64,000 bases of DNA, from NCBI RefSeq assembly GCF_000350225.1, contig NW_005179131.1, forward strand, positions 440,781 through 504,780. Reading direction: 5' to 3'. The DNA comes from Chondrus crispus (taxonomy: Eukaryota; Rhodophyta; Florideophyceae; Gigartinales; Gigartinaceae). The translations under genes were made by a program, and so were the position numbers. The notes beneath the pieces were generated by a model. It made no database searches. It worked only from the letters and a program-made list of their open reading frames with translations, and was not told where the DNA came from. Shown piece after piece: positions 27,452-38,121 of this stretch (positions are counted from its first letter, which is position 1; every line of letters begins with the position of its first letter).

Positions 27452-28792
27452 ATGCCATATCCCCCTTCACACCCTTTTTCAACCGAATATCGCTGGCGCA
27501 TATCCCACCTCATGAATAGAGACGAAATCACGTCTTCTCCGGGAAAGACGAGGTCCTCGGGATCTGAAGAGTTGGCCCTAATCGTCCCACCTTTTGACTT
27601 GGAATTTGCCTCCCTTTCAGAAGACGAAGATCATATAAGCCCGATACCGATTCAGCCAGCACCGCAAATCTATCCTTCACAAACCCCAATCAAAAAAGTG
27701 AATTGGACGTTCTTATCTGTAACTTCAATTTATACCGATGAGGAGTTTTCCGGCGCATTCCGAATGTCTTGTCCCATCTTCGCGAAATTGTTGCGACTTA
27801 TTCAGTGTAAAATTCAGAAAAACATTGAGATGGGTCAAAGGTCAAAGAGAACAACCGTCATGCCAGATATGCGCCTCGGAATCACCCTACGCCTACTAGC
27901 TGGAGCAGATATGTGGGACCTCATATCAAGCTACCACGTGAGGAAATCTACTATCCACAGAATTTTTGAGGACACTGTAAGTGTGCTAAATGTGGTCCTC
28001 CGGCTTCCTGGACTGCTGAAAACAAGAGGAGATCTCTATACATCATCAATCGCTTTCAAAACCTCAAGAAAAACACTTAGTCCGTTGGACGGGTGTGTCG
28101 GGGCTCTAGATGGTCTTGCAGTTAAAATCACTAAACCAAGGGAGGAAGAAAACCCCGCGTCGTACTACAACAGAAAAGAGTTTTACGGCCTTTGTGTGCA
28201 AGCTATGGTGGACTCCAATTATCGTTTTCTGACATACTCCTGTCGCTGCGTGAGTTCGACTCATGACTCGCTCAGTCATGAGACCTCAAGTTTAGGAAGA
28301 TATCTTCAGGAGGGCCGTTTGTGCGAAGAATTTTGGATAGCCGCTGACGAAGCATATTTGTGCACTGGAACTGTCATAACACCTGTACCAAGCTCGCAGG
28401 TTACAGAGACAGAAGATGCGTTCAATTTCTACCACTCGTCACTACGAATGCACGTACAGCAGGCGTTTGGGATTTTAGTAGCCAAATGGGGCATTTTGCA
28501 AAGGCCCTTGCGTTTCGCAGTACGGAAGTCATCACGAATTGTGTGCACTGCCATGAAGATACACAATTTCGTTGTCGATGAAGGCGGTTCGAGGCGAGAA
28601 GGTATGACAGCAGTGGAGTTTAGACAGGTTTACACAGAAAGCTTGAGGTGGCACAGACAAATGACGCGGTCAGCAAACACAGGAGGGGAAACAGGACGAA
28701 GAATGGCGGGTTCGAGAAAACGTGACAGTCTCATAGATCTGGTAAAGGCAAAACGATTGGAACGACCTCCTGTACGCCAACGCCACAAATAA
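27452..28792 (+). CDS. Harbinger (PIF/HARBI1-type) transposase, catalytic Glu replaced
   Basis: 446 codons from the first ATG. The frame is open upstream to a TTG at 27413. The N-terminal ~110 residues are disordered. A helix-turn-helix-like region around VMPDMRLGITLRLLAG...SSYHVRKSTIHRIF precedes the DDE_Tnp_4-type domain. Asp220 (GALDG) and Asp272 (STHDS) are in place, with the usual YYNRKEFYGLCVQ and DEAYLC between or after them. Where the family has the catalytic Glu before 'FG' (V-E-x-A-F-G), this protein has Gln336 (codon CAG 28457-28459). The C-terminal IHNFVVDEG motif is typical. The ORF is otherwise undamaged. The protein could bind DNA but probably cannot cut, so it is either a freshly dead copy or kept for another role. 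Confidence 0.85.
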   Translation: MPYPPSHPFSTEYRWRISHLMNRDEITSSPGKTRSSGSEELALIVPPFDLEFASLSEDEDHISPIPIQPAPQIYPSQTPIKKVNWTFLSVTSIYTDEEFSGAFRMSCPIFAKLLRLIQCKIQKNIEMGQRSKRTTVMPDMRLGITLRLLAGADMWDLISSYHVRKSTIHRIFEDTVSVLNVVLRLPGLLKTRGDLYTSSIAFKTSRKTLSPLDGCVGALDGLAVKITKPREEENPASYYNRKEFYGLCVQAMVDSNYRFLTYSCRCVSSTHDSLSHETSSLGRYLQEGRLCEEFWIAADEAYLCTGTVITPVPSSQVTETEDAFNFYHSSLRMHVQQAFGILVAKWGILQRPLRFAVRKSSRIVCTAMKIHNFVVDEGGSRREGMTAVEFRQVYTESLRWHRQMTRSANTGGETGRRMAGSRKRDSLIDLVKAKRLERPPVRQRHK

Positions 28793-28929
28793 ATATTCGT
28801 CCCCCTCTACAAGTAGTGCTGCAATTGGATTATTCGAAATGGTTGACGTGGGAAGCTATAGAAGGTCATGGCCTTCTAGACAAGGTCGGGCGCTGGCGAT
28901 ACTGAGGAAGGGACAGGAACAGAAATGGA

Positions 28930-29880
28930 ACGAGGTACGCAAGGAGAAAAGTTGAAAGATGGGAATGGAGTGGGAAACGGGAAGCTGGGGTTGAGTAAGG
29001 TGAGATGGAGCTGGAGTTCAGGACGGGGAGCTGAGACTGTGGGGATGGCGAGGGAAGCAAGAAGCTGCAGTTGGTGAGGGAGCCAGGATGCTGGAGATGG
29101 TGAGAGAGAACTAAAGCCGAAGATGGAAAGGGAGGGACGACTCTGGGGATGGTCAGGGAGAAAGAGAGCTGAGAATGGTGAGGGAGGGGGGAGACTACAG
29201 TTGGTGAGGGAGGTAAGAAGCTACATTTAATGAGGAAGATAGAAAGCTGGGGATGGGAAGGGAGGGACGAATCTGGGGATGTGAAGGGAGGGACGACTCT
29301 GGGGATGGTCAGGGAGATAGAGAGCTGCAAATGGCGAGAGAGGCAGAAAGGGGCGGATGGGGAGGAAAGGAAAAAGCTGCGGTTGGTGAGGGAGCGAGGA
29401 TGCTGGAGATGGTGAGAGAGAACTAATGCCGAAGATGGGAAGGGAGGGACGACTCTAGGGATGGTCAGGGAGAAAGGGAGCTGAGAATAGTGAGAGAGGG
29501 GGAAGACTACAGTTGGTGAGGGAGATAAGAAGCTGCGTTTCATGAGGGAGATGGCAAGCGGAGAATGGGAAGGTAGGGACGACTCTGGGAACGTTCCGGG
29601 AGAAAGAGAGCTGCAGATAAAAAGGGAGGCAGGAAGCGGCGGTTTTTGAAGGAGAGGGGAGGCTGAGAATGGTGAGGGAGGGGGGAGCTGCAGTTGGTGA
29701 GGGAGGTAAGAAGCTGCGTTTTGTGAGGGCGATGGCAAGCTGAGGATGGGAAGGGAGGGACGACTCTGGGGATGTGAAGAGAGTTAGGAAGCTGGAGCTA
29801 GTGAGGTAGAGAGAGACAGAGAAAGAGAGAGAGAGAGACAGAGAAAGAGAGACAGACGGAGAGACAGAGAGACGGAGTAA
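28930..29880. repeat. Purine-rich minisatellite inside Harbinger element
   Basis: Degenerate ~30-bp units (GGGATGGTGAGGGAG-like) arranged in a higher-order period of about 311 bp: the block from GATGCTGGAGATGGTGAGAG at about 29088 recurs at about 29399. It ends in a GAGACAGA simple repeat (about 29815-29880). Long minus-strand ORFs across it (for example 28866-29738) only reflect the repeat and lack other support. Confidence 0.85.
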
Positions 29881-30187
29881 GTGAGATATGGGAATGGTGG
29901 GAGAGGAGGAGAGAGGAGGAGTTTGCAAGTGGGGACGCACGAGTGGATGTTGATGATTATTCGATTTGTTGCTACAGTAGTTTGAAGGACCCACTCTATT
30001 TGTACATTTTATACATCTCATTGTTTGTGCTGACCTTCTGCTTTAATGTAATTAGCCTAAAATATATATCTTAAGGTCTTCAATATATACTATTAATGTC
30101 TTTCACGTGGGCACCTCGCAGTGACCAATCATATGGCCTAACTTGATATCGGAAAGAAAGGCATGGCTATGTTGGGACGGGCTCTCA

Positions 30188-31641
30188 GTAGGCTAGCGTC
30201 TCACATACAGTGCAATACGGCAAGTGGGCGACTCCTGAAATTCTAAAATCGCAAATTGCGTTGACCAAATCGGGATTTTGTGACACACAAACGGCGCGTT
30301 GTGCACACACAACGCGCCGTTTTCTCGGACGGGCGACCCCATGCTAGGTTAAATGTATATCGCACAAATGTCAAAATGTGCGCGCGTACAATCCAAATTT
30401 ACTGTACACAGAGAAAGCGTCGGCCGCCGCCCGACCGACGAGACTCGACATCTACATCCTACCGAGCATGGCTCTGAATGAGAAGTAGCAATAGAATAGC
30501 CATTTGGTCATTCATGGTTCTGACGGTGGCTGCTCGGTGAAAACACCATCATGATTGAGCTTAGCTCACAGCACACACTGTAGATAGAGCTCCGACGGCG
30601 TCATCGCCGGCGTCCGGTGCCGTGCTCGTCGTTAGGAACGAGTTCAAAGCATGCGTACAGTAGGGGGACGCACATTATGTGCGCAAGCATTTCCGTGGTA
30701 AAACTCATTTTTTGTTCACAAAAAAGAAAAATATGACTCTGACACAAAAAATAATTTCCGGAGGCGCCCAGTAACGGCGCCCGCCACGCAGCTAGGGCCG
30801 CCGGGCTGTGCCCTCGGAGGGCCGCTAGATGCCTGCCACTGTGCCCCGCCCAGCCGACGTCGGCGTCCGCCCCGGCCCTTCCCTTCGGCGCTTGCCGGCA
30901 GCCACAGCCCTTTGCGCCCCACATCACTTTCAGGAGAACACCTCGACGGAGTGTAACCAACCGCGATGCTTTGCAAGCTATGCGCCCGCCGCAGTGTCCC
31001 CCATGTCTACGAACCAGGCACGCTGACGCAGGACCCTAACTGCTTGCCCTTAACACGGCCGGAGCCCCCTCCGCGCGCCCCTTTTCTACTGTCGAACCAC
31101 ATGCCTGGCTGAATTTGTGCGACCCTTACCCTCGTTTCGCTTCTGCCAATACCCGCGTACCAAAGCGCGATATGTAGGGCGCCTGGTCCAGAACCAACTT
31201 ATGCATACTGTACAATAGCATCTTATCTCGCATCCTATCTAATATCCCGGACATCTCCCATCCGGAGTGAATTGATCTTGATGCCCTAACACCACAGAGT
31301 GAGCATTCATTTGTGACATGCTTTGCTACTTGGGATTCTCCAAAGCTCTCTGCTCGCCCAGATCGAAAGAGCCAGCAATGCCTTGCTGGCATCTGACGTC
31401 AAAGTCAGCGAGTGGTTGCATCCCAACTCCCGAGCCTCGTGGCACTGCATCTTCTGTAACACGACGCGCCTGCAAACAGATGCACAAATCAAAGACCTCA
31501 TGCTTCTCTGTGGGAAGCTCTCTGTCTGGAGCCCGTAAGCAGAGCGCACGTCGTATGTTCTATAAAGCAATCTCATGACAAGATGTCACCGTCCATCACC
31601 TTTCACCGGTGCAACCACGAATTGCACAGCCCCAACTCATC
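30188..31641. other. Intergenic, 15-bp perfect hairpin
   Basis: AAACGGCGCGTTGTG (30289-30303) and its exact complement (30308-30322) enclose a 4-nt loop CACA. A GC-rich block at 30760-31090 contains only overlapping short ORFs. TACTGTA at 31206 and TACAGTA near 30658. No gene supported. Confidence 0.6.
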
Positions 31642-33600
31642 ATGCATCTCATTTCAACCTTCACCCTTGTAGCCCTATTCTTCACCTCCGTATCTGGCCA
31701 AACCCTCCCTTCCGCTCCCGCAAGGCTCAGACCCCGAGACTGTGGCCCTGGTACCTTCTTCCAGCGCGGTCGCTGCAAGGACTGCCCTCTGGGAACCTTT
31801 CAGATATCGGCGGGTGCTACTTCTTGTACCCCATGTCCTCCGGGTACTTTTGGTACCGTCGCAGGCGCGCAAGGCTTGGATGTATGCCAATTATGTCCGG
31901 ACGGAACGTTCAGCACACGTGAAGCGGCCACAAGTCGCTCTACTTGCCGTCCTTGCCGCAAGGGGTCCAACTCTTTCGAGGGGTCGTCGTTTTGCACTTC
32001 ATGTCCGAAAGATACGGTTATAGACTTCGACAACCGAAGGAGGTGCGAGTTCTGTGGAAATGGCGGCTTTACAGTTGCACGAGGAGCGAATGAATGCATG
32101 GATTGCAGTTTCATCGACAATGGGCGAGACAATTTGCGATTTGTTGGACGTCGAGGAACTGGGCGATGTGAATCATGTCCTCGTGGAACAGCGGGAGAGT
32201 TTAGGAGATGCGCGCCATGTAATGGAACCGAAAGGGCATTCAATGATGGCACATTCACTGGATGCCGCCAATGTCTACCGGGTTTCAGGGGAGTTCCCGT
32301 GCAAAGGGCCGCGCGCTGTGCTCCCTGTCCAAAAGGTACCGCAGCTTCCGCTGACGATGATCCGTTTGGGCCCTTTACAGCCTGTCCAAAGTGCAAAGCC
32401 GGAGAGAATTCCAATGCGACCGGAGCTCTCATTTGTGTTCCAGACAACACCCCTTGTCCTGCGAACTACTTTCGAAACAAACAAGGTGGATGTGCTCGAT
32501 GCAACAGGTCACAGCGATACGACCCGAGGCGAAGAACTTGCGTGCCATGCGGAAAGAACCAGGAGAGCGGCGGTAGTTTGTCGACAAAGTGTACTCCATG
32601 CAAAGGGGCAGCTGTGAGTGGTGACGACGGATGTGAATGCCCTGAAGGCAGCGAGCTGACGCTCGACGGAGGGTGTCGCCTGTGCCCACCTGGCACTACC
32701 ACTGAGTCTCTAGGAAAGAAATGCACCCCGTGCCGCGCTGGATTCTTCGCGCCAAAGGCCGGACTTGCACAATGCGAGGTTTGCCCAGATGGATTGGTTC
32801 AACCGCAACGTGGGCAGGCGAAATGCCTTCGCTGCCGAAAAGGCCTGATCGGGATTTCGTGGAGATCGTTCTCGCCTTCCTCGCTGGATATAGACGACTT
32901 CAGCGATTGTGTGTCCCCCAAGACGCTGTGCCCACCCGGCACGACGCGCGTGAACGACAATCTCGGACGAAGAGTCGTTTGCAACCCCCCGGTTTGTCCG
33001 CCAGACACTTTCAAGCTTATTGCACCTCCCGAGATTCCTTGCGAAAGTTTCTTCTGTAACGTCGAAGAAGGTGTGTACTGCGAGAGATGCCCCAAGACCC
33101 ATCGGTACGACCCTGTCCGAAACACTTGCATCCTTTGCAACTTCAATGAGGTCAGTGACGGCGGGCTTTCGACAAAATGTCGCAGATGCCCCCCTTTAGA
33201 GGTAGGGTTCCAAGGAAAGTGTGCTTGCATGTCGCTCACGTCTGATGGTGATAGATTCTTTGGAACAAAGTCGAGGGGACTTCTGAATGGTCGGTGCCGC
33301 TTTTGTCCTCCAGGGACGTATGGGTTAGATGGGACTGCGGTTTGCACACCTTGCCCGCCAGGAACATTCCAGGACGAAGAAGGAGAGTTTGCGTGTAAGA
33401 TTTGTCGGGCTGGTTCGTTCAGCGATAAGCCCGGGTCGACAACGTGTAAGCAATGCCCGAGGGGATCGATCAGCTTTGGTTCTCCCGCAGATACCTTTGG
33501 GTTTGAAATGTTGTTTTCCTCTGTCGTTGCTAGGTGTTCTTCTCTTGTGGACTGCGTCGGTAGCTCCAGTTGTGTTCGCCCGGGATCTCTTCGCGGATAG
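31642..33600 (+). CDS. Secreted Cys-rich protein with ephrin-receptor-like repeats
   Basis: 652 codons from ATG at 31642. This start is chosen because it places a clear signal peptide at the N terminus (MHLISTFTLVALFFTSVSG). The rest is an array of roughly a dozen cysteine-rich modules of the GCC2/GCC3 or ephrin-receptor-like type, such as CPPGTFGTVAGAQGLDVC and CPPGTYGLDGTAVC. Such modules are common in large extracellular algal proteins and are stabilised by disulphides. No membrane anchor is evident. The last ~30 residues lose the pattern, so the true 3' end may include a downstream exon. An extracellular matrix or surface role is inferred. The specific function is unknown. Confidence 0.85.
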   Translation: MHLISTFTLVALFFTSVSGQTLPSAPARLRPRDCGPGTFFQRGRCKDCPLGTFQISAGATSCTPCPPGTFGTVAGAQGLDVCQLCPDGTFSTREAATSRSTCRPCRKGSNSFEGSSFCTSCPKDTVIDFDNRRRCEFCGNGGFTVARGANECMDCSFIDNGRDNLRFVGRRGTGRCESCPRGTAGEFRRCAPCNGTERAFNDGTFTGCRQCLPGFRGVPVQRAARCAPCPKGTAASADDDPFGPFTACPKCKAGENSNATGALICVPDNTPCPANYFRNKQGGCARCNRSQRYDPRRRTCVPCGKNQESGGSLSTKCTPCKGAAVSGDDGCECPEGSELTLDGGCRLCPPGTTTESLGKKCTPCRAGFFAPKAGLAQCEVCPDGLVQPQRGQAKCLRCRKGLIGISWRSFSPSSLDIDDFSDCVSPKTLCPPGTTRVNDNLGRRVVCNPPVCPPDTFKLIAPPEIPCESFFCNVEEGVYCERCPKTHRYDPVRNTCILCNFNEVSDGGLSTKCRRCPPLEVGFQGKCACMSLTSDGDRFFGTKSRGLLNGRCRFCPPGTYGLDGTAVCTPCPPGTFQDEEGEFACKICRAGSFSDKPGSTTCKQCPRGSISFGSPADTFGFEMLFSSVVARCSSLVDCVGSSSCVRPGSLRG

Positions 33601-33639
33601 TAATAGTGTGTCTGAATAGATTGTGTTAGAGCTAATGAA

Positions 33640-34110
33640 GGGCATGATGTCAGTTTGAGCTGCGAAATGTAATACCTCAATGATAGGCCGTGCTGTGCTT
33701 GCTGCCCTTACGACTGCGTAGTTCTCCCTCTCCATCGCAAAGAAGCTGCCATCCGAATCGCAGTGCACACATGCCATGAAGCAAACGTGGCGGTAACTAC
33801 ATGATTCGTGCTGCAGATATTCTTGTAGGAGCATACACCTGAGTGGGTACGCCGATGCATCAGTGTCGATGACGCACGCTGTGCGAAGGCAACGTCGAGA
33901 CGTGACCACTGGTGAGAGCGTATAAGATTTCAGTTTTTAAAAGCCGCTTGACTTTTCCGCTGCCGAAGTATCGGTGCGCAACGGATTCCCGTCCTCCCTA
34001 GTCATGTCTGTCAGGGGCTGAGCGATTTTCGAGAAACAGTGCACGAACGTTCGATTAAGCCACAAACACTGATGATGGATTGAGCTTGTGTCAAGGCCTT
34101 TTATAACCCC
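33640..34110 (-). pseudogene. Ty3/gypsy RT-RNase H remnant
   Basis: Minus-strand pieces match element A's pol in order: FVHCFSKIAQPLTDMTRED (about 34040-33985) corresponds to its FVKGFSKIARPLTDMTRKD, then CVIDTDASAYPLRCMLLQE (about 33875) to the RNase H start, and ERENYAVVRA...TDIMPFIS to its ERECFAVV...TDHDALRW. Several frame changes lie between. It sits tail to tail just after the secreted-protein gene. Confidence 0.75.
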
Positions 34111-34886
34111 TCGTCCTCGAAGATGGCCTACGCCCTTCCATCTATCGATTATGTACATGGCAAATCAGAACAATGCCCTTTCTTGGTCCCAGTCCTGCTA
34201 TGGACGGGCCAGCTGAGCACCATACTTCTCCTTTGTGTTGTCGAAGCAAAAGATTTCAACCAAAGCTCGTTCATACAGAACCAATGAGCCATCTGCTGCA
34301 CCTACCAAAAGCAGAGGTTTTGCCTCTACATCTTCTTTCGACGCGGCGCATCAGCAGATTTTGCTGCACGACTGGCGCATTCGAGTTTTATTTTGTGTCA
34401 CCTGTGGGATCGTAGCCCAGGAAGGGAATGGGCAGGCTGTATTCGCCTCCCGAGCTAGGTTGAATCTGGTTCGGGAAGACTTCCGGAGAAGAGGCAGAGA
34501 GTAGATTGTAGCGACAAGTTGCAAAGAGTTGTTAGCTGCTGGTCGGCTTCCCGATGGATCTTTGCTTTTACGACCTGTATGGAAGGAAGCAACCCTCGGA
34601 AAGGAGTTGTCCAAAGTGCTGTACGGTATCTACCCGAGAAGGCACGCTATAGTCCCGAATGAATGGCGCGTTAGTACACATATTCACATCCACCTCTCCA
34701 GAGTGCATCAACAGGCGCCCTTCCGTACGATATGCACTGTGGAGTACCCTTGGTACTGTGGCAAGGGTACTGTAGATTGCGATTTTTCCCTTGCTTTTAT
34801 TCTCTCTAATTTTAGTTCGGCGCTTTCTGAGACCGGCTACCTTCCGAGCGTCTACATGCGTATGCTCACCATTCCAGTTAGGCACA
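34111..34886. other. Intergenic upstream of TMEM18
   Basis: Nothing supported. A perfect TACTGTA at 34768 lies about 120 bp before the TMEM18 start. Confidence 0.4.
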
Positions 34887-35505
34887 ATGAACGACTTCGT
34901 TCAAGCACATCCAGGCCCTCTTGATGTCATTTACGAAGCAGCTGACACAGTTCTTCGAAACGCAGAGGGTCTATTGGGGGCCGACAAACTTGCAGACTTT
35001 TTCGCAACCGTTCGATGGAACGAGCCCTTCATCCTCGCCTTGGTCTTGGGGCAGATATTCCTATTCATGCTAACTTATGCCACGCGCAGATTCGAGATTG
35101 CACAGTTTTGTATTCTCATGGTAATTACTATGATCACGCTCGCTGCGGAACGCTTGAATATGTACGGAAAAAGGCATTGGAGTCAGTTCGCGTCGCAAAA
35201 CTACTTCGACGGTCCCGGGTTGTTTATGATGATCTTCGTTTCGGGGCCGTTTGTTGTTCTTGCTAACGTCATTGTAGTAAGTTTTCGATTGATAATGCAT
35301 TTGAACAGTTTTGGATGTCATCGGTATACTTTTCGGGCGAATCGTTATCTCCCCTTCGCTAACGTGTATTCAACCTTTTGGAAAGTAGATTGGAATGGGC
35401 CTAAAGCTTGTCCACTTGTACAGTAGACGTGTTCGAATCCAGCATCAGCAAAGGGAAGAAGAAGAAGAAGCGACAGTTGCTGCAGAACACAAGAAGAACA
35501 CGTGA
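34887..35505 (+). CDS. TMEM18: TMEM18-like membrane protein, two exons
   Basis: Join 34887-35276 and 35389-35505, 168 aa (human TMEM18 is about 140). The conserved core WNEPFILALVLG..., AERLNMYGKRHWSQFASQNYFD and GLFMMIFVSGPFVVLANVIV fits the TMEM18 family, with three hydrophobic segments. The intron is 112 bp, GTAAGT...TAG, phase 0 after Val. The second exon IGMGLKLVHLYSRRVRIQHQ continues the last helix into the basic, then Glu-rich tail known for the family. The start at MNDFVQ is chosen because upstream codons in the frame lack family similarity. TMEM18 proteins sit in the nuclear envelope/ER. The tail is proposed to bind DNA in animals. Confidence 0.88.
35277..35388 (+). other. TMEM18 intron (112 bp)
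   Basis: Donor GTAAGT, acceptor AAAGTAG. Splicing joins codon for Val to Ile and restores the conserved C-terminal tail. Confidence 0.8.
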
Positions 35506-37065
35506 ATCCTGGAGTTTTAACAGCTCTTTCCGCGCCGTACTTGCTGTGTCTGCAGTCATCCGCGTTTGAGCCGCCGGCTAACCTTTCAATTTGAAGCGCG
35601 CACTTTTGTTTCTTGATTAACTGAAATAGAATGCAATTGTTCTTTTCCGCGAGGATCGGAGGCGTTAAGAGATACTACGTGTCCTGCGCTACAAGTCCGT
35701 TGGTGTAACCTGGACCATTCCTACAGATGTGCATCAGAGATGCAGAGGTGTATAATTATGCGTACCAGTATCAATTTTCGTGGCATGGAATCATGCCTAA
35801 CCTCACAATATCGGGGTCCTTGGCTTCAGTTTCTCGAAGTTGAGAGGTAGTGCTCGTGTAAGGAGGGAAAAGCTTTTTCTTTCATCTTTCTGCGATGAAG
35901 TATTCTAGTGTTGTGAAGGTTTGCCAACTCGTAACCTCTTATAGCTTGTGGCACCCAGATATTGTTCTGCGTCTTGAAGCAGATCAGACACTTCAAAAGT
36001 GTAAAATGACACCTGAGAATCTGTAATGTTTACTGAAGCGAAACTGTTTGCTCATTCCAGACTACTGACGCATTGATGCGATGCTTCTGTGTTTCTAGTC
36101 TCGGAGGATAGATGCATGATAGGTCTTTCCGTAGTCAAAGGAGTCTTGACAAACTGTGGTAGAATATCGAGACGTCACACAGCGATAATCAATTTTGAAG
36201 AGAAGAGTACTCTTGCGCTCTCCCAAACAAACGAGCCACCCGTCTCCGTTGAGCGAAGCATACACCTCAATGGTCGCCGATGTGATGACAATTTGGCTTC
36301 GAGAATTCATGGAGAATTTTTGGATAAAACTCTTGCTTCCTTACCGTGTCAGAATGAATGAGCTTCTCCCATATTTGAAATACAGTAATTTTCACCTTGT
36401 TTTGCTCCTGGAGGATTCCAACCAAGGTAAGAGCGGTGTACCAACTACGCATACTTCTTTGAGATATGCCATTTGCCTAAAATACAGGCAAATCCGTCAT
36501 AGTTCATCTCGCGTGATGGCGGTGTTGTTCAGATTACGAAATCTGCGTTTAAAGCACGGGTCTTTAGTTGGCGAACGCCCCACTAAGAGGGATCAATAAC
36601 TGCAGTGACATGACAACAGGAAGCTGAAGTGTATTGATATTTTGCCTTTTTGATGTCGACGTCAACGGCTTGAGAATCGTCTTCCAAAAAAATATGAACC
36701 TCAAGAAAATCAGACGAATAGGTTTTGTTTTGTCCGTGGCAATAGACCACGTTCTCATTGCTGGACTCCGAAAACGAATCGGGATCGGCCAAATGAAGTT
36801 CCAACAAGTGGATATTCACTCGCCAGTAAAAAGAATCAGCCAGTCAAGCACGCGGAAGAACAGCATAGCGATTCGTCCGATTCCCTATTCTAAAAAACCA
36901 AAAATTCTCAAGCCCAATCCATCCCAGACTGCATCATCAAATTGCGCTGCTCAAGCCGGCGGTATATGCAACGCGGCCACTCCCTTTTTAGACTGAAACC
37001 CTCTCTCAGGTCGTCCAGTAACTTTTACCAACTCTTTCACCCCTTTTCCTACGATCCACACCACA
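35506..37065. other. Intergenic upstream of TPI
   Basis: No supported gene. Small ORFs (for example 36634-36996) have no features. A TATA-like GGTATATG at about 36960 lies ~100 bp before the TPI start, followed by a C/T-rich leader. Confidence 0.5.
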
Positions 37066-37827
37066 ATGACTCGCACCTTCTTCGTCGGCGGCAACTGGAA
37101 GTGCAATAGCACCGTCAAGTCCATTACGGAGCTCTGCGCCTCGTGGAAGGAGTCCACAGACAATGGCGCCAAGTACAGTGGCAAGCCAGTTGAGATCGTG
37201 ATCGCCCCCCCTTCGATCTACGCTCAGACTGCCAAGGATGCTCTCCCTGCTAACTTCCAAGTGTCCCTACAGGATTGCTACAGCAGCACCGGAGCCTTCA
37301 CCGGCGAGATCGCCGCCGACATGATCGTCGATATGGGAATCCCATGGGTGATCACCGGACATTCCGAACGCCGCACCATTTTCAAGGAGACGGATGAAGT
37401 TGTTGCGACTAAGACGGCATACGCCATTTCCAAGGGCCTCTCCGTTATAGCTTGCATCGGCGAACTGCTCGAAGAGCGCGAGGCAGGGAAGACTCTTGAG
37501 GTCAACGAGCGCCAGCTCTCCGCCATTGCCGCCACCGTCACAGACTGGAGCAAGGTAGTTATTGCCTACGAGCCGGTCTGGGCCATTGGAACCGGAAAGG
37601 TTGCTACCCCGGAGCAGGCCCAAGAAGTCCACGCCGCCCTTCGCGCATGGCTCTCCACCAACGTCAACCCGGAAGTGGCTGAATCCACTCGCATCATTTA
37701 CGGTGGTTCTGTCAAGCCAGCCAACGCTAACGAACTTGCTGGCCAGGCTGACATCGACGGCTTTCTTGTAGGAGGAGCCTCTCTCAAGCCTGACTTCATC
37801 TCGGTAATTGACTCCTACGCAGTGTAA
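37066..37827 (+). CDS. TPI: Triosephosphate isomerase
   Basis: 253 aa, the normal length for a TIM-barrel TPI. It interconverts dihydroxyacetone phosphate and glyceraldehyde 3-phosphate in glycolysis and gluconeogenesis. Visible active-site elements: Lys12 in GGNWKCN, His99 in TGHSERR, Glu169 in AYEPVWAIGTGK with the flexible loop that follows, and the phosphate-binding YGGSV near the C terminus. The ATG at 37066 gives the canonical N terminus with no targeting extension, so the protein is cytosolic. Single exon with strong C-ending codon preference compared with neighbours, as expected of a highly expressed gene. Confidence 0.98.
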   Translation: MTRTFFVGGNWKCNSTVKSITELCASWKESTDNGAKYSGKPVEIVIAPPSIYAQTAKDALPANFQVSLQDCYSSTGAFTGEIAADMIVDMGIPWVITGHSERRTIFKETDEVVATKTAYAISKGLSVIACIGELLEEREAGKTLEVNERQLSAIAATVTDWSKVVIAYEPVWAIGTGKVATPEQAQEVHAALRAWLSTNVNPEVAESTRIIYGGSVKPANANELAGQADIDGFLVGGASLKPDFISVIDSYAV

Positions 37828-38121
37828 AATTCGGACATTCACTTACGCATGAAACCCTAGAACAGTCTTCAAAGTAAATCCAGGGGAGCGCTTCTCTCGC
37901 AAGTTTTGAACACAGTCACGCATAGCCATCTTCGGTCGCAGGTATCGAGGCTTTCACACTCCATTGTGTGAGGTGGACAAAACATTGATGGAAAAATCGA
38001 AAAAATTACTCACTACCTGGTCAAAGCGTGAATCTCGGTGCTGTCTACAGAGCCATCTCCGTATATATATTTTAACGTTCTCCGGTTCTGTTCCCATACT
38101 GCGGCTGCAGTGCCCCCTCTC

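Larger units (their letters stand above)
27093..30184 (+). mobile_element. Harbinger/PIF DNA transposon
   Basis: 3,092 bp bounded by terminal inverted repeats. Left GAGCCCGTCCCAACACAGC, right (minus strand) GAGCCCGTCCCAACATAGC, so 18 of 19 bases match. An inner TGATTGGT block is also shared. It is flanked by a 3-bp direct repeat TCA (27090-27092 and 30185-30187), the TSD length typical of Harbinger. It holds one transposase gene and a 0.9-kb minisatellite. The Myb-like partner usually encoded by such elements is absent. Confidence 0.85.

Noticed and set aside
28866..29738. 290-codon Ser/Pro/Leu-rich minus-strand ORF
   Set aside because: Entirely within the minisatellite. The frame stays open only because of the repeat unit.
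36634..36996. 120-codon ORF upstream of TPI
   Set aside because: Overlaps the TPI promoter/leader and has no features.
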